Assembly: GCA_017983635.1 (NCBI GenBank)
Contig: JAGOBA010000001.1
Span: 372,001 to 436,000 of the forward strand
DNA length: 64,000 bases
Source: Alphaproteobacteria bacterium
Lineage (GTDB): Bacteria; Pseudomonadota; Alphaproteobacteria; Micropepsales; Micropepsaceae
Direction: 5' to 3'
Each line of letters opens with the position of its first letter. The stretch's first letter is position 1. The notes beneath the pieces were generated by a model. It had not been told where the DNA came from. It was given only the letters and a program-made list of their open reading frames with translations, and searched no databases. Both the position numbers and the translations under genes were made by a program. This document shows positions 45,324 to 53,984 of the stretch, in pieces.

Positions 45324-45457
45324 ATCGTCATGACCGGGCAAGCGAAGCGCGACCCGGTCACCCAGGGTCTCGCGCTCTTTCGTCTCCACTGTTTGAGTCT
45401 CTCCGCCGCGCCGACGCGCGGCGACTGGGTGGCCGGGTCAAGCCCGGCCATGACGAT
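45324..45457. repeat. palindromic repeat of the common alphaproteobacterial GTCATGGCCGGGC type
   Basis: Arms 45324-45365 and 45425-45457 are inverted copies (ATCGTCATGRCCGGGC ... GACCCGGYCACCCAG). Read in one frame it gives the 'AGSSPAMT' phrase seen from this repeat across Rhizobiales and relatives. The right arm overlaps the last codons of the 85-residue gene at 45438. Confidence 0.8.
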
Positions 45458-45695
45458 CGGTGGTGTACGGACAACCCGGCTTGCCGCAGTTCTTTTGTTG
45501 GCTCTTGGCGGCGTAGGTGCCGCAGGTGGGGCACTTGGTCATTTCTTCGGTGGCGATCGGCTTCTTCGCGTTGCCTTGAGTGGCGCGGCGCATGGCGGCG
45601 TCGAATTCTTCGCGCAAGCGGACGATGCGGCCTTTGACGCCGAAGTAGATGAGCGCGCCGATCGCGGCGAGGATGAGGAGCGTGCCGAGTCCCAT
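45438..45695 (-). CDS. PP0621-like small membrane-anchored zinc-ribbon-like protein
   Basis: An 85-residue protein with an N-terminal transmembrane helix (GTLLILAAIGALIYFGV), a charged helix, and a four-cysteine module (CPTCG ... NCGKPGC) that looks like a zinc ribbon. It matches the small family annotated PP0621. The last six residues (TDRHGRA region) are encoded by the arm of a palindromic repeat, so the C-terminus may have been altered by its insertion. It sits 6 bp downstream of the S49 peptidase gene. Function unknown. Confidence 0.75.
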   Translation of the reverse strand: MGLGTLLILAAIGALIYFGVKGRIVRLREEFDAAMRRATQGNAKKPIATEEMTKCPTCGTYAAKSQQKNCGKPGCPYTTDRHGRA

Positions 45696-45701
45696 GCGCG
45701 A

Positions 45702-46556
45702 TTATAGTCCGAAGCGGGACCAGAGCGCACGCTCTTCCACGGCGGCGAGCAGGCTGCCGGCCCAGTCGGCGCGGGGTTCGATGTCCGCGCGGCTGTTGAA
45801 CGCGTCCAAGCCGAACCAGGAGCGGCGCGGGGTTATGACGTGGAATTCGACCTTGTCGCCGAATTTCTGGCGACAGATCGTGCGCAGGTCGCCAAGTCCA
45901 TCGACAAGGCCCATCTCCTTCGCCTTCGCGCCGGTCCAGAAGGCCCCAGAGAAGAGTTCGGCTTCGTCGCCCTTCAGCTTTTCGGGGCGGCGATCGCGGA
46001 CCATTTGCTTGAAGCTTTCGTGCACCTCGCGTTGCAGGTCTTCGAGGTGCGCGGCGTCTTTCGGGTCTTCCGGCTTGAACGGGTCGAGCATCGCTTTGCG
46101 GTCGCCCGCGTGATGCACGCGGCGCTCGACGCCGATCTTTTCGATCAGCTTGTCGAAGCCGAAGCCGGCGGAGACGACGCCGATGGAGCCCATGATCGAG
46201 TTCGGGTGGGCATAGATCTCATCCCCCGCAAGCGCCAGCATGTAGCCGCCGGAGGCCGCGACGTCTTCAGCGAAGGTCAGGACCTTGACGCCCTTTTCCT
46301 TGGCAAGTGCACGGATGCGGTCGTGGATCAGGGCCGCCTGAACGGGCGAACCGCCGGGCGAGTTGATGACGATGGCGACCGCCGCGACCGAGTTGTCGGC
46401 GAAGAGCTTCGCGATGGGCAGGGCGACCGTCGCAAGGGCGAGGCCTTTGCGGAAGCCCGTCGACATGCCGATGGCGCCGCTGAGGCGCAGGACCGCGACC
46501 ACCGGTGGGGTGGTTCCGCCGATGCGGCGCCAGATTCGTTTTAGCCAGTCGATCAT
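45702..46556 (-). CDS. S49 family peptidase (SppA/SohB-like)
   Basis: A 284-residue membrane-associated serine protease of the signal-peptide-peptidase A family. The fold is ClpP-like with the oxyanion-hole strand VIVINSPGGSP, catalytic Ser in DVAASGGYMLALAG, and catalytic Lys in the RKAMLDPF segment. Members degrade cleaved signal peptides or misfolded membrane proteins. The N-terminus (MIDWLKRIWRRI) is basic-amphipathic. The length fits the shorter 'half' SppA of Gram-negatives. It lies 8 bp after the trmN6-like gene and heads the PP0621-glyQ-glyS series. Confidence 0.92.
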   Translation of the reverse strand: MIDWLKRIWRRIGGTTPPVVAVLRLSGAIGMSTGFRKGLALATVALPIAKLFADNSVAAVAIVINSPGGSPVQAALIHDRIRALAKEKGVKVLTFAEDVAASGGYMLALAGDEIYAHPNSIMGSIGVVSAGFGFDKLIEKIGVERRVHHAGDRKAMLDPFKPEDPKDAAHLEDLQREVHESFKQMVRDRRPEKLKGDEAELFSGAFWTGAKAKEMGLVDGLGDLRTICRQKFGDKVEFHVITPRRSWFGLDAFNSRADIEPRADWAGSLLAAVEERALWSRFGL

Positions 46557-46564
46557 GGTGGGCT

Positions 46565-47341
46565 CTATCTAATCAGCGCTTGCCCCTGCCGCAAGACGGC
46601 TTCGGCCTCCGCGGAAGGCTTTCCCGCGGTTGTGTGGAGGACAAGGCCTGCGTGCAGCTGCAGCGGCGCGTTCGAATTCATTCGTGTACGGATGATGAGG
46701 CGCTTGGCCGGTTCGCCTTGTTTCGGCCATAGCGGGATGATCTCCGCCCCCTTCCCTTCCGGTGCGAGCGCTGCCAAGGCGAGGGCGAGCTGTTCGGGGG
46801 CCATGATCGCGGTCAACGTTCCTTTCGGGCGCACGAGCGCGCGGGCGAAGCGGAGCCATTCGACGAGCTCGCGCGTGAGGGCTGAGGTCGCCGTGGCTTT
46901 CGACGCCAGCGGCGCGCGAGTGCTGCGCGCGTCGTGATAGGGCGGGTTGGTGAGGACGTGGTGGTAGCTTTGGCGTGCGATCGTGCGCGGGCGCTTCAGC
47001 ACGTCGGCGACGATGACTTCCATCGTTGCTCTGTTGCGCGCGGCGTTGGCGCGGGCGAGGTCGGCGAGGTCCGCGTCGATCTCGACGGCGGTGAGGTGCA
47101 GGTCCTTCACGCGCGCGGCCAGACACAGGGACGCGGTGGCGACGCCCGCGCCCAGATCGCAGACGTGCTCGCGCGGGCGGGCGGGAACGGCGGCGGCCAG
47201 TGTCACCGAATCCAGTCCGGCGCGGAATCCTTCGGCCGGTTGCCAGAGCTGCACCCTGCCGCCGAGGAAGGCGTCGTCGGTCAGCGGGGTTGCGGCGTTT
47301 GGACGCTGATCAGCGTTTGAGTTCGTCACCGAGACCTGCAT
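46565..47341 (-). CDS. tRNA1(Val) adenine-37 N6-methyltransferase-like enzyme
   Basis: A 258-residue SAM-dependent methyltransferase of the TrmN6/YfiC-like group. The N-terminal segment FLGGRVQLWQPAEGFRAGLDSVTLAAAVPA is typical, followed by the SAM motif CDLGAGVATASLCLAAR, the acidic AVEIDADLADLA and the catalytic TNPPYHD. Such enzymes methylate adenine 37 of tRNA-Val. The start overlaps the upstream DUF2007 gene by 32 bp, so the real start may be a GTG a few codons in (MQVSVTNSN). It precedes the S49 peptidase by 8 bp. Confidence 0.85.
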   Translation of the reverse strand: MQVSVTNSNADQRPNAATPLTDDAFLGGRVQLWQPAEGFRAGLDSVTLAAAVPARPREHVCDLGAGVATASLCLAARVKDLHLTAVEIDADLADLARANAARNRATMEVIVADVLKRPRTIARQSYHHVLTNPPYHDARSTRAPLASKATATSALTRELVEWLRFARALVRPKGTLTAIMAPEQLALALAALAPEGKGAEIIPLWPKQGEPAKRLIIRTRMNSNAPLQLHAGLVLHTTAGKPSAEAEAVLRQGQALIR

Positions 47342-47531
47342 CCGTCAGCAGCCACTTGGCGCGCTGAAGATTGACATCATCGACCATCAGCCGGCGCTGG
47401 ACCATCGCGGCGCTGCCATCCATCACGCTGGCGTGCTCATCGAGGTTGATCACGCGGATGTTCTCCGCGCTCAACAAAGCGCGAACGAAACTGATTAACA
47501 CCAGGTCGTTCGTGCGGATCAGTTCAACCAT
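47310..47531 (-). CDS. DUF2007 domain protein
   Basis: A 73-residue protein of the DUF2007 'putative signal-transducing protein' family: MVELIRTNDLVLISFVRALLSAENI, then ALVDDVNLQRAKWLL-type tail (VDDVNLQRAKWLLTDAG). The family has a ferredoxin-like fold and is nearly always next to the methyltransferase found here. It is divergent from the polyprenyl synthase gene; the intervening 60-110 bp hold a candidate promoter. Confidence 0.9.
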   Translation of the reverse strand: MVELIRTNDLVLISFVRALLSAENIRVINLDEHASVMDGSAAMVQRRLMVDDVNLQRAKWLLTDAGLGDELKR

Positions 47532-47566
47532 TTGAACACATCACATAAGCGTGGCGGCGTGTACTC

Positions 47567-47596
47567 TTGACCTGCATTTAGAACGGTTCCTATTTT
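47567..47596 (+). promoter_or_regulatory. candidate sigma-70-like promoter of the polyprenyl synthase gene
   Basis: TTGACC (47567-47572) and TATTTT (47591-47596) are separated by 18 bases in the divergent gap. If used, the transcript starts near 47603, which excludes the earliest in-frame start (TTG at 47595) and favours one further in. Confidence 0.35.
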
Positions 47597-47645
47597 GAGC
47601 GCAAATAGGCGGTCGGCGAGCCACCAAAACGGGAGCTTCAGAGCT

Positions 47646-48665
47646 TTGCGCGGAGTCCAATCGTTGCTGAAAGGCGGACCGAAGCCGACGGGCGCGGTCG
47701 AGCGGCTGTTCCGTCTCGTCGAAACCGACTTGGCGCATGTGAACGCGTTGATCCTTGAGCGGATGCGTTCCGACGTGCCGCTGATCCCGGAACTCGCGGG
47801 GCATCTGATCAATTCGGGTGGCAAGCGGCTGCGGCCGATGCTGACGCTGGCGGCGGCGCAGTTGTGCGGCTATCAGGGGCTTGCGCATATTCGGCTGGCG
47901 ACCGCGGTGGAGTTCATTCATACGGCGACGCTGCTGCACGACGACGTAGTGGACGAGAGCGAGCTTCGGCGCGGTAAGGCCGCCGCGCATGTGATCTGGG
48001 GCAACTCGCCCAGCGTTCTTGTCGGCGACTTTCTGTTCTCGCGCTCGTTCCAGTTGATGGTGGAGACGGGCAGTCTGCGCGTGCTCAGCATTCTCTCGAA
48101 CGCGTCGGCGGTGATCGCCGAGGGCGAGGTGATGCAGCTCTCCACGCAGGGCAATATCGGCGTCAGCGAAGACACGTACTTGAAGATCATCGCAGCGAAG
48201 ACAGCAGCGCTGTTTGCGGCGGCGGCGGAGTCAGGCGCGGTGATCGCGCAGACGGACAGTCTTCGCGAGGCGGCGCTGAAGCTTTACGGGCACAATCTGG
48301 GCATCGCGTTCCAGCTGGTCGACGACGCGCTCGACTATTCGGGGCGCGAAGCAATGATGGGCAAAGCCGTCGGCGACGATTTCCGCGAGGGCAAGCTCAC
48401 GCTGCCGGTGATCTTGGCGCTGGCGCATGCGAACACGGATGAGGCCGAGTTCTGGCGCCGCACGATGGGGCAGCGCCAACAGACCGACGCTGACCTCACC
48501 CACGCGATCCACCTGATCGAAAAGCACCACGAGATCACGGCCACGCTGACGAAGGCGCGCACGTATACCGACGAAGCCTGCCGCGCGCTCAACGTGTTTC
48601 CCGACAGCCCAATGCGGCGCGCGCTGGTCGATCTTGCGGAGTTCTGCGTTAGCCGGGCTTACTGA
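47646..48665 (+). CDS. ispB: polyprenyl (octaprenyl-type) diphosphate synthase
   Basis: A trans-prenyltransferase of about 339 residues that builds the ubiquinone side chain from FPP or GGPP and IPP. Both aspartate-rich motifs are present: LLHDDVVDES (DDxxD) and QLVDDALDYSG (second DDxxD). GGKRLRPML and GDFLFSRSF are also conserved. No ATG exists at the 5' end. The TTG at 47646 has GGGAG about 10 nt upstream and gives the usual length; the earliest option is TTG 47595, so the start is uncertain. It is convergent with ispE, overlapping it by 7 bp. Confidence 0.93.
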   Translation: MRGVQSLLKGGPKPTGAVERLFRLVETDLAHVNALILERMRSDVPLIPELAGHLINSGGKRLRPMLTLAAAQLCGYQGLAHIRLATAVEFIHTATLLHDDVVDESELRRGKAAAHVIWGNSPSVLVGDFLFSRSFQLMVETGSLRVLSILSNASAVIAEGEVMQLSTQGNIGVSEDTYLKIIAAKTAALFAAAAESGAVIAQTDSLREAALKLYGHNLGIAFQLVDDALDYSGREAMMGKAVGDDFREGKLTLPVILALAHANTDEAEFWRRTMGQRQQTDADLTHAIHLIEKHHEITATLTKARTYTDEACRALNVFPDSPMRRALVDLAEFCVSRAY

Positions 48666-49528
48666 ACAGCGGTCGCGCTGACCCACCAGGTGGGGTGAGC
48701 TTCGGCGATGGTTTTGGCTGCCGCTTCGGCGCTTTCTTTGGAGGCGTAGAGACCGAAGCAGGTGGCGCCGCTGCCAGACATGCGCGCGATCAGGCAGCCG
48801 TCGGTCGCGACGAGGGCGTTTTCGGCGGTCATGATGATGGAGGCGAGTGCCTTTGCGGGGGCCGCTAGGTCGTTGCCGGTTTGGTCGAGGAGCATGGCGA
48901 GTTCGCGGGCTGACGACGCTATGATCGACGGCGCGTGCGCGTAGGAGCGGACAATCAGCGCTTTGAAGATGTCGGCGGTGGCCACCGCTACGCCGGGGTT
49001 GGCGAGCACGAGCCAGAACGGCGGGAGATTGTCGACGGGCTTCAGGCCCTCACCGATGCCCGAGACGAGGGTCGCTTTCGCGCGCAGGCAGACGGGTACA
49101 TCGGCGCCGAGAGTTAGGCCCAGTGCTTCGAGCTCTTCGGCTTTGATCGAGAGCGACCAGTACCGTGTCAGCAGCAACAATGCGGCTGCGGCGTCGCTGG
49201 AGCCGCCGCCGATGCCGGAGGCGACCGGCAAGTTTTTTTCGAGCGTGAGTTCGACAGGCCTGGTGCGGTGACTGCGCTGCGTTGCCCAGGTTTGGAGCGC
49301 TCTTGCGGCTTTAACGACGAGGTTTTCACCTTCGAGTGCGTGGGCGAAGGGCCCGGTAAGTTTGAGCGCGAGTTCGTCGGCGGGCTTCAAGCTCAGCCGG
49401 TCGCCAACGTCGGCGAAGACGACCAGGCTTAACAGGTTGTGGTAGCCGTCGGCGCGCTTGTCGCCGACGTGCAGGAAGAGATTGACCTTGGCGGGCGCGA
49501 GACGGCTGTTTGGATCGGGCGTCGTCAC
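48659..49528 (-). CDS. ispE: 4-diphosphocytidyl-2-C-methyl-D-erythritol kinase
   Basis: A 289-residue GHMP kinase of the MEP isoprenoid pathway that phosphorylates CDP-ME with ATP. Motifs are LAPAKVNLFLHVGDKRADGYH at the start, the ATP loop LPVASGIGGGSSDAAAAL, and the C-terminal RMSGSGATCFGLY. It overlaps the TPR gene's stop by 4 bp (ATGA type) and so is translated coupled to it. With ispB on the other side, this locus holds two isoprenoid genes arranged convergently. Confidence 0.95.
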   Translation of the reverse strand: MTTPDPNSRLAPAKVNLFLHVGDKRADGYHNLLSLVVFADVGDRLSLKPADELALKLTGPFAHALEGENLVVKAARALQTWATQRSHRTRPVELTLEKNLPVASGIGGGSSDAAAALLLLTRYWSLSIKAEELEALGLTLGADVPVCLRAKATLVSGIGEGLKPVDNLPPFWLVLANPGVAVATADIFKALIVRSYAHAPSIIASSARELAMLLDQTGNDLAAPAKALASIIMTAENALVATDGCLIARMSGSGATCFGLYASKESAEAAAKTIAEAHPTWWVSATAVQ

Positions 49529-51264
49529 GGGCTCGACGATGGCGGGTTAGCGGCTTGCGCCGGGGACTTCGGCAGTTCTTCGAGACCCGCTTCGATCTTG
49601 CGCTTGATCTTCGGCTCGTCGTCCTGGTTCGGTTTCAGCATCAGCGCGTGTTGCCACTGGTACTTCGCCTCCAGACGACGGCCGACGCGCCAGTACGCAT
49701 CGCCCAGGTGATCGTTGATCGTGGCCTCGCCCGGTTCCAGCAAGATCGCCTGTTCGAGGTACCTGATCGCGGATTGGAAGTCGCCGAGGCGGTAGTAGGC
49801 CCAGCCGAGGCTGTCGATGACGAAGCCGTCTTCGGGGCGAAGCTCGACCGCGCGCTTCAGCATCGCGAGCGCTTCGGTCTTGTTCACGCCCTGCTCAACC
49901 CAGGTGTAAGCCAGATAGTTCATCACCAGCGGCTGCTCGGGCTTTAGCTTCAACGCCTGCTGCAGGTCGCGTTCGGCCTCAACCCAGCGCTTTGAGCGCT
50001 CGTAGGAAATGCCGCGGGTGTAGAACAGCGTCCAGTGCCGTTCCTGCGGTTGGCCGATCAGCGCGATCGCCTTGTTATAGGCCTCGGCGGCATCGACGTA
50101 GCGTTCCTCCGCGCGCATCACGTCGCCGATCGAGGCGTAGATGTCGACGTCGTCGGCGGTGCCGGTCAGCGACCCGGTCAGCACGTTTAGCGCTTCATCG
50201 GACTTCTTCAGACGCTGCAGGTTCTGCGCGATTTGCATGCGTGCGTTGTTGTAGAGCGGCGAGGTCTTGGCGATGCGGCCGTACATGGCGATCGCGTCAT
50301 CGTAGCGTTCCGCAGTCTCCAATCGATCGCCGAGCAGCGAGAGCGAGAGGTCGTGGTTCGGGTCGAGCGCGACTGCCAACTGAAGATAGAAGACCGGGAT
50401 CTCGACGGCGCGTTCGTCGCTCAGGCTGGCGGCGATGCCGTAGAAGGTTTCGGCGATGCCTTGCTTGGCGTTACTGATCACGCGATCGGGGATGCCGCCG
50501 TCGAGGCGGGCGAGCGCGCGGCGTACGACCGGGTTCGCCGGCGCCTTCTTGAGGAAGTCGACGTAGACCTGCTTGGCCTTCGGCACGTCGCCGTTGCGCG
50601 CGAGGTGTACGGCGTAGGCTTGGAGAATGCGCAGCGACTCGCCGTCGGAGAGGCGGTTCGCTTCTTCGAAATGGGCGCGCGCTTCTTTGGACTTGCCGGA
50701 GAGGTCTTCGATGACGCCCTGGTGGTAGAGCGCGAAGGCACGAACGCTGGCGATGTCGGCGAGCTTGTTGATGACGGCGAGCGCTTCGGTCGCATTGCCC
50801 TCCGAGAAATGCGCGTAAGCGACGCCGAGCCTCGCGCCGATTTCTGCGGCGGCATTGCCGGATACTTTCTCGAATTCTTGGCGGGCCTTGGCGTAGCCGC
50901 CGTCGCGCATGGCGCGCACGCCGATCACGAGGCGCGGGATACGAGCGCTGGGCGCCTTGGCGATCAAGTTCTCGGCATGATTGGCTGCGCCATCGAGATC
51001 GCCACCGGCGACCTCGCTCATGATTGCGCGTTCGAGAAGTTCGGGGTTGTCGGGGTCGAACTTCAGCGCCTTGTCGAAGTAGAGCGCGGCCGCGTCGGCG
51101 TCGCGTTCGCTCGCCGCATAGCGGCCGGCAAGGTAGCTGCCGTATTTGTTCGAACTGGTGCGGCTTTGCTCAACCTGATCGATGGTCGAGCATTGCGTCA
51201 GCCCGAAGACGAGCCCTGCGCCCAGAGCCACGACCACTGCGCCAAACTTGAATAGCGATGCCAC
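49525..51264 (-). CDS. tetratricopeptide repeat protein, probably membrane- or lipid-anchored
   Basis: A protein of about 579 residues with an N-terminal hydrophobic segment (FGAVVVALGAGLVFGLTQC) and about ten or more TPR repeats, e.g. AALYFDKALKFDPDNPELLE, AEAYNKAIALIGQPQERH and AIRYLEQAILLEPGEATIND. The Cys after LTQ could be a non-canonical lipobox. TPR superhelices serve as protein scaffolds in the envelope. No ATG is available: GTG 51264 has AGCAGGA at good spacing, while GTG 51288 overlaps the ETF-QO stop as GTGA. The gene sits between etf-QO and ispE; the link to ispE is common in Alphaproteobacteria. Confidence 0.85.
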   Translation of the reverse strand: MASLFKFGAVVVALGAGLVFGLTQCSTIDQVEQSRTSSNKYGSYLAGRYAASERDADAAALYFDKALKFDPDNPELLERAIMSEVAGGDLDGAANHAENLIAKAPSARIPRLVIGVRAMRDGGYAKARQEFEKVSGNAAAEIGARLGVAYAHFSEGNATEALAVINKLADIASVRAFALYHQGVIEDLSGKSKEARAHFEEANRLSDGESLRILQAYAVHLARNGDVPKAKQVYVDFLKKAPANPVVRRALARLDGGIPDRVISNAKQGIAETFYGIAASLSDERAVEIPVFYLQLAVALDPNHDLSLSLLGDRLETAERYDDAIAMYGRIAKTSPLYNNARMQIAQNLQRLKKSDEALNVLTGSLTGTADDVDIYASIGDVMRAEERYVDAAEAYNKAIALIGQPQERHWTLFYTRGISYERSKRWVEAERDLQQALKLKPEQPLVMNYLAYTWVEQGVNKTEALAMLKRAVELRPEDGFVIDSLGWAYYRLGDFQSAIRYLEQAILLEPGEATINDHLGDAYWRVGRRLEAKYQWQHALMLKPNQDDEPKIKRKIEAGLEELPKSPAQAANPPSSSP

Positions 51265-51284
51265 GCGCACGTCCTGCTCTCGTT

Positions 51285-52952
51285 TCACATATTCGGATAG
51301 TTCGGGCCGCCCCCGCCTTCCGGTGTGACCCAGTTTATGTTCTGCGCAGGATCTTTGATATCGCAAGTTTTGCAGTGCACGCAGTTCTGCGCGTTGATGA
51401 CAAAGCGCGGATTTCCGCCAGAGTTGTCGCGCACCACTTCGTAAACGCCCGCTGGACAGTAGCGCTGCGCCGGTTCGTCGTACTCGGGAAGGTTGCGCGA
51501 AATCGGGATGGCGGGGTCTTTCAGCGTCAGGTGGATCGGCTGGTCTTCCTCATGATTCGTGGCGGAGAGGAAAACCGATGACAGCTTGTCGAATGATACG
51601 ATGCCGTCCGGCTTCGGATAAGCGATCGGCTTGCAGTCGCGCGCGGGTTTGAGCGAGGCGTAGTCCGGCTTGCCATGTTTGAGCGTGAACGGGCTGGTAC
51701 CGAAGATTTGGTTCACCCACATGTCGATGCCACCGAATCCTACGCCGAGCACGGTGCCAAGGCGGCTCCAGAACGGTTTGACGTTTCTGACGCGTTTTAG
51801 GTCCTTGTAGACGTGGCTTGCCTCGTACGCGGCGGTGTAAGCGGTGAGTTCGTCGCCCGCGCGGCCGTGCGCGACCGCATCGAATGCCGCTTCGCCCGCG
51901 AGCATCCCCGTCTTCATGGCGTTGTGGCTGCCCTTGATGCGCGGCACGTTCACGAAGCCCGCCGAGCAACCGATCAGCGCGCCGCCGGGGAACGTCAGCT
52001 TCGGCACCGATTGGAAACCGCCCTCGGTGATCGCGCGTGCGCCATAGGCAATGCGCTTGCCGCCTTCGAGATAAGGACGGATCGCCGGGTGGGTCTTGAA
52101 ACGCTGAAACTCGTCGAACGGCGAGAGGTATGGGTTCTTGTAGTTCAGGTGGAGCACAAAGCCGATCGACACGAAGTTGTCGCCCCAGTGGTACATAAAC
52201 GAGCCGCCACCGGTATCGTTGGGCAGCGGCCAGCCCATCGTGTGCACGACGAGGCCCTTCTTGTGCATCTCAGGTGGCAGTTGCCAGAGCTCCTTGATGC
52301 CGATGCCGAACTTCTGAGGCTCTTTTCCTTCGTCGAGTTTGAACTTCGCCATAAGTTGCTTGGCGAGCGAGCCGCGCACACCTTCGCCGATCAGCGTGTA
52401 CTTGCCATGCAATTCCATGCCGCGTGCGAAGCCGGACTTTTCTTTGCCGTCGCGGCCGATGCCCATGTCGCCGGTCGCAACACCTTTGACCGAGCCTTTG
52501 TCGTCGTAGAGCACTTCCGCGGCGGCGAAGCCCGGATAGATTTCGACCCCGAGCGCCTCAGCCTCTTTGGCGAGCCAGCGGCAGACGTTGCCGAGGCTCG
52601 CGATGTAGTTGCCGTGATTGTACATCAGCGGCGGCATTAGGAAGTTCGGAACGCGCAACGAGCCGGAGGGACCCAGATAGAGGAAGCGGTCGTCGGTGAC
52701 CGGCGTGTCGAGCGGCGCGCCCTTCTCTTTCCAATCCGGAATCAGTTCGTTGAGGCTGATGGGGTCGATCACCGCGCCGGAGAGGATATGTGCGCCGACT
52801 TCAGAACCCTTCTCGAGCACACAGACGCTGACGTCCTTGCCGGTCTCGGCTGCGCGTTGCTTGATGCGGATGGCGGCGCTGAGCCCCGCGGGTCCCGCCC
52901 CCACGATCACGACGTCATATTCCATGGCTTCACGAGGCGCGGCAGTGCTCAT
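51285..52952 (-). CDS. electron transfer flavoprotein-ubiquinone oxidoreductase
   Basis: A 555-residue membrane-associated FAD and 4Fe-4S enzyme that passes electrons from ETF (fed by acyl-CoA dehydrogenases) to ubiquinone. It has the FAD motif [17 protein letters not shown] near residues 14-30, [38 protein letters not shown], and the C-terminal cluster ligands YCPAGVYE ... [16 protein letters not shown]. The length is normal. It completes the route for the acyl-CoA dehydrogenase at 24727. It is divergent from the UDG gene and followed by the TPR gene within 20 bp. Confidence 0.96.
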   Translation of the reverse strand: MSTAAPREAMEYDVVIVGAGPAGLSAAIRIKQRAAETGKDVSVCVLEKGSEVGAHILSGAVIDPISLNELIPDWKEKGAPLDTPVTDDRFLYLGPSGSLRVPNFLMPPLMYNHGNYIASLGNVCRWLAKEAEALGVEIYPGFAAAEVLYDDKGSVKGVATGDMGIGRDGKEKSGFARGMELHGKYTLIGEGVRGSLAKQLMAKFKLDEGKEPQKFGIGIKELWQLPPEMHKKGLVVHTMGWPLPNDTGGGSFMYHWGDNFVSIGFVLHLNYKNPYLSPFDEFQRFKTHPAIRPYLEGGKRIAYGARAITEGGFQSVPKLTFPGGALIGCSAGFVNVPRIKGSHNAMKTGMLAGEAAFDAVAHGRAGDELTAYTAAYEASHVYKDLKRVRNVKPFWSRLGTVLGVGFGGIDMWVNQIFGTSPFTLKHGKPDYASLKPARDCKPIAYPKPDGIVSFDKLSSVFLSATNHEEDQPIHLTLKDPAIPISRNLPEYDEPAQRYCPAGVYEVVRDNSGGNPRFVINAQNCVHCKTCDIKDPAQNINWVTPEGGGGPNYPNM

Positions 52953-53077
52953 TGGGTTGGTTGTCCCCTGCGGCCGGGAGCTTCAAGGAGGGTTACGGTG
53001 TCCCGGCGCGATGTTGTATTGAGGCAAGTTAGGGGGCCGGGTAGGTCCTGGTCAACGCTGAGAGACCTGAGATTCCC

Positions 53078-53920
53078 ATGCTCGATCCGGAGCAGGCGCG
53101 CGCGATGCTGAAGTGGCTGGTCGATGCCGGTGCCGATGAGGCGTTGGCGGACGAGCCTATCGACCGCTTTGCCGTAGCGGCAGAAGCGCCACCGGTTGCG
53201 CCGCGTGTCGAGCCTGTGCCGGAGCGTAGCGTCACGCGCTCGCTAGAGCGGACGGCGGAGCCCCTGCCGGCGCGCGCGCCTGCCGCGTTTGCGGCGACGC
53301 CGGCGTCGGCTTCGGCCAAGAGCGCGCGCGATGTCGCCGCGGCGTGTTCGACGCTTGATCAGTTGCGTGCTGCAGTCGAAGCGTTCGACGGCTGTGCGTT
53401 GAAGGTGACCGCGAAGCACACGGTGTTCGCGGATGGGCATCAAGGCGCGCCGGTGATGTTGATCGGCGAAGCGCCAGGGCGCGACGAAGACTTGCAAGGT
53501 TTGCCGTTCGTCGGGCGCAGCGGTCAGCTGCTCGATCGGATGTTGAACGCAATCGGACTCGATCGTTCGACGAGCGCTTATATCACCAACGTCATCTTCT
53601 GGCGGCCGCCGGGGAACCGTCCGCCGACGCCGGAGGAGGCCGCGATCTGCGCTCCCTTTTTGCTACGCCATATCGAGTTGAAACAACCCAAGGTTTTGTT
53701 GCTGCTCGGCGGCACGCCGGTGAAGCATGTGCTGAATGTGGAAGAAGGGATCACGAAAATTCGGGGACGCTGGGGGCGCTATGTGTTGAACGGCATTGAG
53801 ATTCCGGTACTTCCGACGTTTCACCCCGCCTACCTGTTGCGACAGCCGAGTGCCAAGCGCCAGGCGTGGCAGGATTTGATGAGCTTAAAGTCGAAGCTGC
53901 GCGAGCTGGGGGCGCTTTAG
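53078..53920 (+). CDS. uracil-DNA glycosylase, family 4 (UdgA-like)
   Basis: A 280-residue DNA repair enzyme that excises uracil. The N-terminal 85 residues are a variable, Ala/Pro-rich extension. The catalytic domain begins at LDQLRAAVEAFDGCALKVTA and shows the motif GEAPGRDEDLQGLPFVG (catalytic/binding loop), WRPPGNRPPTPEE, and the distal HPAYLLRQP motif. Cys residues around FDGC and AAICAP may serve the 4Fe-4S cluster seen in this family. It begins a plus-strand series with the transglycosylase and moaB. Confidence 0.93.
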   Translation: MLDPEQARAMLKWLVDAGADEALADEPIDRFAVAAEAPPVAPRVEPVPERSVTRSLERTAEPLPARAPAAFAATPASASAKSARDVAAACSTLDQLRAAVEAFDGCALKVTAKHTVFADGHQGAPVMLIGEAPGRDEDLQGLPFVGRSGQLLDRMLNAIGLDRSTSAYITNVIFWRPPGNRPPTPEEAAICAPFLLRHIELKQPKVLLLLGGTPVKHVLNVEEGITKIRGRWGRYVLNGIEIPVLPTFHPAYLLRQPSAKRQAWQDLMSLKSKLRELGAL

Positions 53921-53984
53921 CGGGCGGCTTGTATGCGACAGCCTCGGCCCCTATGAGTCGGGCTTGGTTTTCCGGAGTTCCGGC

